A DNA stretch of 64,000 bases from Niabella pedocola. Its GTDB lineage: Bacteria > Bacteroidota > Bacteroidia > Chitinophagales > Chitinophagaceae. Shown here in pieces: positions 52,928 to 60,356 of the stretch. The notes under the pieces are model-generated. The model worked only from the letters and a program-made list of their open reading frames with translations, had not been told where the DNA came from and did not search any database. The stretch covers positions 930,001 through 994,000 of the forward strand of contig NZ_JAJNEC010000005.1 in NCBI RefSeq assembly GCF_021044425.1, written 5' to 3'. Each line of letters opens with the position of its first letter. Positions within the stretch are counted from its first letter, which is position 1. The translations under genes were made by a program, and so were the position numbers.

Positions 52928-53275
52928 ATGCTGCAAACATTACCCGGGAATATACCACAGCTGATCATTTTAGGAAGCCTGTTTTATTACCTGGTCCGGA
53001 AAAAGAACACACTCAGCATACTCCTTTTTTTCAGTTATCTCGCCTGCTTCATCATCGGCCAGTTTCAAATCTATCAGTCGATTTCATTCCGGGGCGATTT
53101 CGGTGAAAAGGCACGGGTCATGCAATTATTGGGTGCCCTGTCTTTGCTGGTTTATACGGTTTTTGCCATTACTTTTTTAATGCTGATCATCAATATTCTT
53201 AAGCCTGTGGCACAAACATATCAGTTCCTTGATGACTCCCAACAAAGTAATGAGCATCCGCAAATGCCCGGCTGA
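52928..53275 (+). CDS. Small three-span membrane protein of unknown function
   Basis: 115 residues with hydrophobic segments at about 8-25, 29-47 and 68-90, and a polar tail ending QQSNEHPQMPG. No motif is recognised. A weak TACTTTTA box lies at 52903-52910. The gene downstream starts 72 bp later and may be cotranscribed. Confidence 0.7.
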   Translation: MLQTLPGNIPQLIILGSLFYYLVRKKNTLSILLFFSYLACFIIGQFQIYQSISFRGDFGEKARVMQLLGALSLLVYTVFAITFLMLIINILKPVAQTYQFLDDSQQSNEHPQMPG

Positions 53276-53347
53276 GCGATGGATCAACGCCAAAAATACC
53301 CTTATCAATCATTATTGACCATTCACCTTAACATTAAACCCACCATA

Positions 53348-54241
53348 ATGAAACGGATTCTTTTATACACGCTTTGTTTATCCATCTTTATCACAGCCTG
53401 TAACAAGGACGATGATTTTAAACCGGATGAGCCCAAGGTTACCACGGAGGCCCAAACGCTAAAGGACGTTGCCTATGGTGGCGACAACCTGCAGCGGATG
53501 GATATTTACCTGCCCGCAAACCGGTCCACAGCCACCACCAAAGTGTTTATTTTTATACATGGCGGCGCATGGGCTGAGGGCGATAAGGCAGATGAAGCCC
53601 ATGCCCCGTTAATTGACTCCCTAAGAAGACGCCTGCCGGATTGGGCGATCTTTAACCTAAATTACCGGCTGGCCAGCCTCAACGGCATTTCCGTAAAAAA
53701 TAAATTCCCGGCCCAGGAAGAAGATATCAAAACGGCCATCCAGTATATTTACGACCGGCGGCAGACCTTTACAATTTCCGACAAATGGGTATTTGCCGGC
53801 GCCAGTGCCGGGGCACAACTGGCATTGTTGCAGGGGTATAAGAATAATGGCACTATCAAACCCAAAGCGGTGATCGATCTTTTCGGTCCCAATGATATGG
53901 CCGCTTTGTACAATTCCTATACCAGTTCCGACCCCGGTGAAGCATTCCTGATCAACTTATTACTGAGTGGCACCCCCACCAGCAACGCAACCATGTATCA
54001 TGACAGCAGCCCTATTAACTACGTAACGGCTCAATCGCCCCCTACCATTATTTTTCATGGTGGTTTGGATGATGTGGTTCCCAAAGAACAGTCCTATACG
54101 CTGGAAGCCAGGCTCAACAGTGTGGGTGCTAAAAACCAGTTCGTTTATTATGCCAACCAAACGCATGGCTGGTCAGACCCTGCGATCTGGTATGATTGCC
54201 TGAACAAGGCTCAAAGTTTCCTTACGGCAAATGTGCAGTAA
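53348..54241 (+). CDS. Alpha/beta-hydrolase lipoprotein (carboxylesterase type)
   Basis: 297 residues from the ATG at 53348, which gives a lipoprotein signal (ITAC, Cys17, NKDDD); the longer reading from 53279 is unlikely. The oxyanion motif is FIHGGAWAEGDK. Nucleophile Ser153 is in GASAGAQ, the acid is Asp241 or Asp242 in GGLDDVVP, and the base is His273 in QTHGW. The arrangement fits the BD-FAE/acetylxylan-esterase-like group that removes acyl groups from sugars or short esters, here outside the cytoplasm. The substrate is not determined by the sequence. Confidence 0.88.
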   Translation: MKRILLYTLCLSIFITACNKDDDFKPDEPKVTTEAQTLKDVAYGGDNLQRMDIYLPANRSTATTKVFIFIHGGAWAEGDKADEAHAPLIDSLRRRLPDWAIFNLNYRLASLNGISVKNKFPAQEEDIKTAIQYIYDRRQTFTISDKWVFAGASAGAQLALLQGYKNNGTIKPKAVIDLFGPNDMAALYNSYTSSDPGEAFLINLLLSGTPTSNATMYHDSSPINYVTAQSPPTIIFHGGLDDVVPKEQSYTLEARLNSVGAKNQFVYYANQTHGWSDPAIWYDCLNKAQSFLTANVQ

Positions 54242-54269
54242 GTTGTATTTACATTGCTGTATTTTTAAA

Positions 54270-55037
54270 TCACTGTTCAATCAGCTCAAAGCTATTTTCC
54301 AGGTTGGACAGCCCGTTGCTATATACCGCTTTGGAGCCCGTGGCATACCCGCCGGTATTATATAATTGTGTACGGGTTTCAGAATAGCTGGTGCCCGAAG
54401 GCAGGGTTTTGGTTGTTACGCCTGCTATGGCATGCTGGCTGCAAAAGCCGGCACTCAATACTTGCATTGTCCGTTCGGGCGCTACATCATACTCGCTTCT
54501 TTTACTGGTATAGGTAAAGGTTTTCTCCTGTGTTTGTGTTCCGGATGCATCATAACTCTTTTGTAACGCGATATCCTTTTTGTCGGCCGTAAATTGATAC
54601 ACCTCTTTCCCGGTGAGTGTACCCGATGAATTGTAACGGGCCGCTTCATAACCTGTAGCGGTGAAGCTATAAATGGTATAGGTATAGAGTGCACCGCTGG
54701 GCAGACTATACAAATTAGCCCGGGAAAGATTTCCGTTTGCATCATATGTATAGGTTCTGTAGCCATAAGACGCGTTGTCAAAGTCGGCCCGGACAATCCT
54801 CCCGCTATTATCCCACTGTGCTGTTAATACATAATTACTCAGATCCCCTCTGGATATCGACTGGGTTATTTTTCCATTAGCATCGAAGGTATATTCAATG
54901 CTCCATGATGAACTGCCCTGCACATGGCTGCGTTTTTTTAACAGGTAGGTTTTATCGGGTACGGCTTTGGCATCTTTGTCCTTGTTGCAGGCGGGCAAAA
55001 CAGCAGCCAGCAGCAGTACGGTAAATAGTTTTTTCAT
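54270..55037 (-). CDS. YD-repeat-like lipoprotein of unknown function
   Basis: 255 residues. Lipobox LPAC, then NKDKDAK. The repeats have the YD/RHS style: YTFDANGKITQSIS, WDNSGRIVRADFDN, YTYDANGNLSRANLY, YNSSGTLTGKEVY and YDASGTQTQEKTF. This gives an elongated beta structure of about six repeats with no toxin domain. Such short YD lipoproteins are common in Bacteroidota and their function is unknown. It is convergent with the esterase gene. Confidence 0.75.
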   Translation of the reverse strand: MKKLFTVLLLAAVLPACNKDKDAKAVPDKTYLLKKRSHVQGSSSWSIEYTFDANGKITQSISRGDLSNYVLTAQWDNSGRIVRADFDNASYGYRTYTYDANGNLSRANLYSLPSGALYTYTIYSFTATGYEAARYNSSGTLTGKEVYQFTADKKDIALQKSYDASGTQTQEKTFTYTSKRSEYDVAPERTMQVLSAGFCSQHAIAGVTTKTLPSGTSYSETRTQLYNTGGYATGSKAVYSNGLSNLENSFELIEQ

Positions 55038-55284
55038 TTCCAGATGGTTTTAATTTTATTGAAACAAAAATACCAGGCAGCATGGCCGGTATACAAAACC
55101 AACCGACGAACGGAAGCAAAAAATCGATAAAAGAAAATCAGCAGGTATATGGATGTTGAACTTTCGGATATGAGCGATCAGTCAGTGTCAAAAGATCGCA
55201 GATCGTTTTAGCGCTACATTTTAGACACCAGGGTACCAGACATGCTCCCGCAATGCATTTGCACCGGTATATAACGGCTGTTGT

Positions 55285-55848
55285 CTAAAACGGCAGCACT
55301 GCATTCACGGTTTTCTTTTCGCCGCTTTGTGTAAAAAGGACCAGGTCTTTAATCGTTACCGCTCTGTCAGCCACCGTAATCGTTCCGGTAGATTTTTTGC
55401 TGCCCGTAAATTCCTCGTTATTAAAGCCTGCTCCGATGCCGCTTAACGCCACGGCCACAATACCCGGTTCCGGCTCCGTCATAGGGAGCGTACTGCCGCC
55501 ATCATAGATCTTTAAAGCAGGATTGGTAGTGGCATCTTTTTCATTCACAAACGTAACCTGTAACAGCTGGAAGTTAGGATTTGTGGCATCGCCCTCATTA
55601 TGCTGACATAATACAGAAAAACCGGACCGCTCTTTATCATTGCCAAAATACTGGGTGGTAACCGCTGCATGGACTTCTTTTCCATCAACGCTAAACCGGC
55701 CGGGTTTATCTGCATCACTGCCGGTTTCAATTCCGCTGGCTGCAGCGGCTTCCTTTACTGTATGATCGGCCTTCTTATCCATATTGCTGTTGCCGCAGGA
55801 TACCAGCAACAAGGAAAAAACGAGTGCAGGAAAAATGGTTTGCTTCAT
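55285..55848 (-). CDS. Lipoprotein of unknown function
   Basis: 187 residues. Lipobox LVSC, Cys18 (GNSNMDKKADH). A beta-rich body has VDGKEVHAAVTTQYFGNDKERSGFSVLCQHNEG and a C-terminal TGTITVADRAVTIKDLVLF. It resembles small periplasmic beta-sandwich proteins but I do not recognise the family. Single gene with no clear promoter box; the 247 bp downstream of it hold nothing visible. Confidence 0.7.
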   Translation of the reverse strand: MKQTIFPALVFSLLLVSCGNSNMDKKADHTVKEAAAASGIETGSDADKPGRFSVDGKEVHAAVTTQYFGNDKERSGFSVLCQHNEGDATNPNFQLLQVTFVNEKDATTNPALKIYDGGSTLPMTEPEPGIVAVALSGIGAGFNNEEFTGSKKSTGTITVADRAVTIKDLVLFTQSGEKKTVNAVLPF

Positions 55849-56464
55849 TGTTTGATTTTTTATAGTAGTTGATTTTTATTGTGAAAGAATCCCCGGCTAT
55901 CATCATTGAAACCCCGCTGCATATGATCCGCGCAAATCAGGAAATCATAGCTTCATATACGCACCATAGACCGAGCTACATTTATGCATACATACACTCC
56001 TGGAGGACGGCGTATGCTTATCCTTTACAGGAAAGCTCAACAATGACCAGCAGCAGGACCAAAGCCATTTCCATTCGCATCATTTTACTTCTTTTATTTT
56101 GCATCAAACGATCAATACCAAAATAAAATACCGCAGCAGCCATTTGGAAATTTTACCGATGGACGGCGGCAAATAATCGATGAACGGAAATGTAGCGTAA
56201 GGAGATGTCAGACGTCAGATTTCAGACATCAGATTCCTGGCATTAAGTACTCGTGACATAAATATGTCTTTCACTAGAGGAACAAATTAGAAAGCAATAA
56301 CAGGGCATCACTTTTGCATTCAATACCTGCCGTTGAGGAAAGATGATTAACCCGGTAATAGAAATCCTGGCTTTTACATTTTCTATTTCACCGATATTTA
56401 AAGTGCTCCGGGGGGCGCTTTATCTTGCGTCCGATTTCAGGCATGCGGGCTCAGTCCTATATTT
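55849..56464. other. 616-bp intergenic region
   Basis: No gene with plausible composition or signals. At 56203-56240 there is a short-unit repeat (GATGTCAGACGTCAGATTTCAGACATCAGATT) of the same style as those at 24085 and 41866. An 85-codon plus frame at 55869-56126 was considered and rejected. Confidence 0.5.
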
Positions 56465-58579
56465 TCAAATTCCCGGATCGTTCAATTCAAACTCCAGGCA
56501 AGACCAGGTATACACTCCGTCATAATGAAAAGACACCTTAACATGGATCTTCTGGCTCAGTTCATCTACCAGTCTTAAACCCAGGCCAGACAGCGATGCA
56601 GCACTTTGTTCCTGGCTGATCAGTTGTTCGTATTGCTGTTGTGTAAATGGCGCGCCCTGGTTTTTGATCACCAGCTCCGTTTTATCATGCGCCTGTTTTG
56701 CCTCAATTTGTATTACGGTACCATCGGGCGCGGCTTTAATAGCATTTTGCAAGAGGTTCCGGATGATCGTTTGCAAATAGTTGGCATCGGTTTGCACGAG
56801 CAATGTTTCAGGCATCTCGGTTTTATATACAAGGTTCCGGGCATCGCTGTTCAGCTGCAACAGGCGTTGACAATCGCCCACAACCGCTGTTATATTGACC
56901 GGCTGCAATTGCGCCTCAAAAGCATTCATTTGTGTTTTACTCCACAGCAACAGGTCTTCCATCGTTTCCAAAAGAGACCCGGTGGCACTTTGAATTTTGC
57001 TGTTCAACGCCGCTTTTTGATCCTCACTTAGCGCATCGGGATTGAGCTGTTGCAATTTCAAAAACTGGTATACCTGGTTAATGGGACTTCGCAGGTCGTG
57101 ACTGATGATGCCAAACAATTTGGCCTTTGTTTTATTGGCCGCTTCCAGCGCTGCATTCAGCGTTTCCAATGCATCGGCATTCCGTTTCTTGTTCCGGTAA
57201 AACAAAAACAACATTCCGGCCAACAGCAAAAGAGCGCCGATGCCGCCCATCAGCCACCAACGCTGCTGCTGCGCAAAAGACAGCGCTGCTTTCTGGGTTT
57301 CTATTTCCTTTGCCTTTTCTTTATTCTGAAAGCGGGCTTCCGCATTGGCCATACTTTGCTTTGCGGCCCGGGCATCCAGTGAATCACGAAGCGGCAGGTA
57401 TTTTGCATAATACAGATCGGCATCCTGCCACTTTCCCATTCCCTGGTAACAGTCGGCCAGCGCTCTTAACACTTTGGCATACAGATCGGCACTCAAACCC
57501 TGCTTTACCGTTTCTGCCTTCACCAGGTACGGCAATGCAGCGCTGTATTTTTTTTGAACGGATAGGGCCCGGCCCATCATATAATTAAAGGATCCGGTTT
57601 CCAGGGCATCTGTTATTTTACTGCCGATCAGTTTTTCTGCCGCTGCAAGGTATGGCATAGCCGTCGCGATATTTTGCCGGTCAAGGTAATATTCTGCGTT
57701 GGAGAGATAGGTATTGAACAATACAGACCATCCATCAGTAATGTTATAGGTGCGCTGCACCATATTTTCTAATGAATCTGAATACTGCGCAGCACGGCTT
57801 GTATCGCCCAGTCTTATATAAGAGGTGCTCATACCCTTGAAATAGGCACAGATACCGGCTTTATAGTTCCACAGCAAGGGGCGGGCCTGGCGGTAAAATT
57901 CCAGAGCCTTGGTGTAATGATCCATTTTTTCATACAGGTCACCGATATTAAAATAGGCAACGCCTACATTAACAGAGTCAACACCGGTGTCCTTATAGCG
58001 TCCCTGCTCCATTTCTGTTTTCACCAATCCAAGCACCTGAAGCCGGTAATTTAGCTCCTGCTCCCGCCAGCCGATCACGCCATAATAATCGGCCAGCTTT
58101 ATATAACATTCGTTTTTCAGCGAAGCATTGGTGGTCGTATCGATCACCCGGTTTAACTCCGCAGCCGTTTTATCCCGCTCCGTGGTATAGCCATCCGTAT
58201 AATTATACAGATACATCAGCTCACGCAATGCATTTACAATCCGCTTATTGTTCCGGGCAAGACGTGCATAACGGAGTGATTTTTCATAATAGAAAATCGC
58301 TGAATCAGCCTGCACGCCCTGGTAGCCAACACCAATATAGAAATTGAACAGGGATTGTCGCGCATCGTCTCCCGGTTCAATCAGGGCAAGGGTTTCACGC
58401 GCCAATGCCTGCGCCTGCCGGTATTCCTCAACCACATTTAATGAATCGCACATTTCAGCAATGCGCTGCAATTGCTCTTTCTTCGTTTTGAACTGGCTAA
58501 GCGCCGGAATAGCCACCTGCGCCCCCGCAACCGACCATGCAAGCAGTAAGAAACCTGTAAAAAGCAGTTTGGGTATCAA
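56465..58579 (-). CDS. TPR-containing sensor histidine kinase
   Basis: 704 residues if translation starts at the TTG at 58579. That start overlaps the upstream TGA stop as TTGA and places a signal peptide (IPKLLFTGFLLLAWSVAGAQ) at the N-terminus; the next ATG upstream (58645) lies deep in the regulator gene. About eight TPR units span about 30-420, and one membrane span is at about 452-472. HisKA carries FGIISHDLRSPINQVYQFL, and HATPase_c has the N box (IIRNLLQNAIKAA) and G2 (LSGLGLRLVDEL). The G1 box reads KNQGAP, with Asn in place of the usual Asp. Cognate partner: the LytTR regulator just upstream. The signal is unknown. Confidence 0.9.
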   Translation of the reverse strand: MIPKLLFTGFLLLAWSVAGAQVAIPALSQFKTKKEQLQRIAEMCDSLNVVEEYRQAQALARETLALIEPGDDARQSLFNFYIGVGYQGVQADSAIFYYEKSLRYARLARNNKRIVNALRELMYLYNYTDGYTTERDKTAAELNRVIDTTTNASLKNECYIKLADYYGVIGWREQELNYRLQVLGLVKTEMEQGRYKDTGVDSVNVGVAYFNIGDLYEKMDHYTKALEFYRQARPLLWNYKAGICAYFKGMSTSYIRLGDTSRAAQYSDSLENMVQRTYNITDGWSVLFNTYLSNAEYYLDRQNIATAMPYLAAAEKLIGSKITDALETGSFNYMMGRALSVQKKYSAALPYLVKAETVKQGLSADLYAKVLRALADCYQGMGKWQDADLYYAKYLPLRDSLDARAAKQSMANAEARFQNKEKAKEIETQKAALSFAQQQRWWLMGGIGALLLLAGMLFLFYRNKKRNADALETLNAALEAANKTKAKLFGIISHDLRSPINQVYQFLKLQQLNPDALSEDQKAALNSKIQSATGSLLETMEDLLLWSKTQMNAFEAQLQPVNITAVVGDCQRLLQLNSDARNLVYKTEMPETLLVQTDANYLQTIIRNLLQNAIKAAPDGTVIQIEAKQAHDKTELVIKNQGAPFTQQQYEQLISQEQSAASLSGLGLRLVDELSQKIHVKVSFHYDGVYTWSCLEFELNDPGI

Positions 58580-59289
58580 TATAATTTCATTTGTGATACA
58601 ATCGGCCGGTATGTTTTGCCAATGGGTATTTCCGTATTTCCACAAACCAGTTTATCCGCATGCTGTTCCCGTACCTTCTGTACCGCAACAGCATAACTCC
58701 GGTGCACCCGCAGAAACTTTTTCCCCGGAAGCCGTTCCAGCAGCCCGGTAAAGGTAGCAAGCGTCATATAATTTTTGTGCTCGGTTACCACTTTGGTATA
58801 ATCCTGCATCGCTTCCAGGTAAATAATATCATGCTGCGGCAGTTTGATATGGCGGTGGCCATCCTTAATCACCAGGCTTTCTTTTTCCACCAGTACTTCA
58901 TAGGCCGCAGCCTTTTTCCGGATCTCCAGGTATTCGTTGATCTTGCGGATACATACGGCCAGCCGCTCTGCTGTAAGCGGTTTTAGAATATAATCCAATG
59001 CAGCATGTTTAAAGCCATCCAGTGCAAATTCCGCATGCGAAGTAATAAAAACACAGGCCGGCACCCGGTCTTTTACCTGGGCGATAATATCAATGCCGTT
59101 AAGCCCGGGCATATCAATATCCAGGAACGCAATATCCGGAGGGTGCGCTTTTATAAAAGCCAGTCCTTCCGACGAATCGGTAAAATAGCCACAAGGTTTC
59201 AGCGCCGGGTAAGCAGCTATATATTCGCGAAACACCAGCTGGTCAACCAGGTCATCTTCCAATACAGCAAACTGAAAACCTTCTGTCAT
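58576..59289 (-). CDS. LytTR-family response regulator
   Basis: 237 residues from the ATG at 59289. The receiver domain has Glu11/Asp12-Asp13, phosphoacceptor Asp57 (IAFLDIDMPG) and Lys in YILKPL. A LytTR DNA-binding domain follows (about 140-237; LPQHDIIYLEAMQDYTKVVTEHKNYMTLATFTGLLERLPGKKFLRVHRSYAV). It is the transcription factor for the kinase gene it overlaps. A TAnnTTTG box (TATCTTTG, minus strand, 59307-59314) lies 18 bp upstream. Targets unknown. Confidence 0.95.
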   Translation of the reverse strand: MTEGFQFAVLEDDLVDQLVFREYIAAYPALKPCGYFTDSSEGLAFIKAHPPDIAFLDIDMPGLNGIDIIAQVKDRVPACVFITSHAEFALDGFKHAALDYILKPLTAERLAVCIRKINEYLEIRKKAAAYEVLVEKESLVIKDGHRHIKLPQHDIIYLEAMQDYTKVVTEHKNYMTLATFTGLLERLPGKKFLRVHRSYAVAVQKVREQHADKLVCGNTEIPIGKTYRPIVSQMKLY

Positions 59290-59489
59290 AAACAAGTTAA
59301 TGTACTCAAAGATAATCTATTTACGGAAGTCCCCCGGGCCTGCCAGCCAGCGTATGGCCCGTACTTCCGCTCCCATACCTCCGAAATAAAACCAGCCGCA
59401 GCAAAACAAACCTGTAGCGCATATGAGGCGCTATCCCCCCATAAACGGTATTTTATACCGGCGGCGCGCCTACCACCATCATTTTTAAT

Positions 59490-59497
59490 TACATTTG
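59490..59497 (+). promoter_or_regulatory. Promoter -7 box for the GNAT gene at 59506
   Basis: TACATTTG is an exact TAnnTTTG box 8 bp before the ATG; the transcript would be nearly leaderless. Confidence 0.4.
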
Positions 59498-59505
59498 ATA
59501 CAGCA

Positions 59506-60090
59506 ATGAACAAAGAACACTGCTTAAACGCAACGATCACATTTGAAACAGAACGGCTGTTGCTGCGTCCTACCAACGAGGCGGACGCGCCCTTTCTTTT
59601 TTATCTGATGAATGCCCCCAAATGGCTCAAATACATCGGCAACCGCGACATCACTTCGGTTGAAAAAGCCCGCAACTATATTTTACAGCGGATCAAACCA
59701 CAGCAGGATCAGCTGGGTTTCGGCAGCTTTACGGTGATCCGTAAAACGGACCAGAAAAAAATGGGTACCTGCGGACTTTACCGGAGGGCCGTATTGCCGG
59801 CGCCAGACATCGGCTTTGCCTTCCTGCCAAGGTTCGAGCACAAAGGCTATGCATTTGAAGCAGCCCAAACAATCCTCGAAGCAGGGTTCAACACCTTTCA
59901 CCTGGAGCAGATCTTTGCCATCACTACCCCCAACAATGCCTCCTCCCAAAAGCTCCTGATGAAGCTGGGGCTGAAACCAACGGGTACCATCCGGCTTCCG
60001 GGCGATGAGGTGACCTGTTGTCTTTTCGGGCTTCAAAATCCACTTCACCTGTCGCGGCAGGCTCCGGACAGCCTCCCCTATGGGCCATAA
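59506..60090 (+). CDS. RimJ/RimL-type GNAT N-acetyltransferase
   Basis: 194 residues from the ATG at 59506 (MNKEHCLNATITFETERLLLRPTNEAD); the frame extends far upstream only by chance. Hallmarks are ETERLLLRP, GTCGLYRR, DIGFAFLPRFEHKGYAFEAAQTILE (acetyl-CoA site) and NNASSQKLLMKLGLKPTG. It acetylates an N-terminal or small-molecule amine. It is divergent from the LytTR gene; a GCGGGG-tgc-CCCCGC hairpin lies at 60095-60109, just past its stop. Confidence 0.9.
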   Translation: MNKEHCLNATITFETERLLLRPTNEADAPFLFYLMNAPKWLKYIGNRDITSVEKARNYILQRIKPQQDQLGFGSFTVIRKTDQKKMGTCGLYRRAVLPAPDIGFAFLPRFEHKGYAFEAAQTILEAGFNTFHLEQIFAITTPNNASSQKLLMKLGLKPTGTIRLPGDEVTCCLFGLQNPLHLSRQAPDSLPYGP

Positions 60091-60094
60091 AAAA

Positions 60095-60109
60095 GCGGGG
60101 TGCCCCCGC
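60095..60109 (+). terminator. Terminator-like hairpin after the GNAT gene
   Basis: A six-bp GC stem with a 3-nt loop; downstream is T-rich but broken (AGGTTGGTTCTTTTC), so termination may be partial. Confidence 0.5.
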
Positions 60110-60356
60110 AGGTTGGTTCTTTTCTTACTTATGGGTTTTCTTTCTTAAGCCGTTTTTTACAATGTCCCTTACAGTTTTACCCATGCAAAAGAACAACCGC
60201 GCCTTTAGGTGTTGGCCAATACCGGCCGGGAACGCGAGCCGGCGATGCTTTTAGAAAAAATCGAATAAACCGCCATTACCTGCCAGTCATTTTAAAAATA
60301 TTCGAACCGGAACGGGCATTTTACTATTTTTACAGAAACGATCTCAATACATTACT

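Noticed and set aside
55869..56126. 85-codon plus frame with a hydrophobic end
   Set aside because: Many Ile/Tyr/His from AT-rich DNA, no start signals, not part of a unit.
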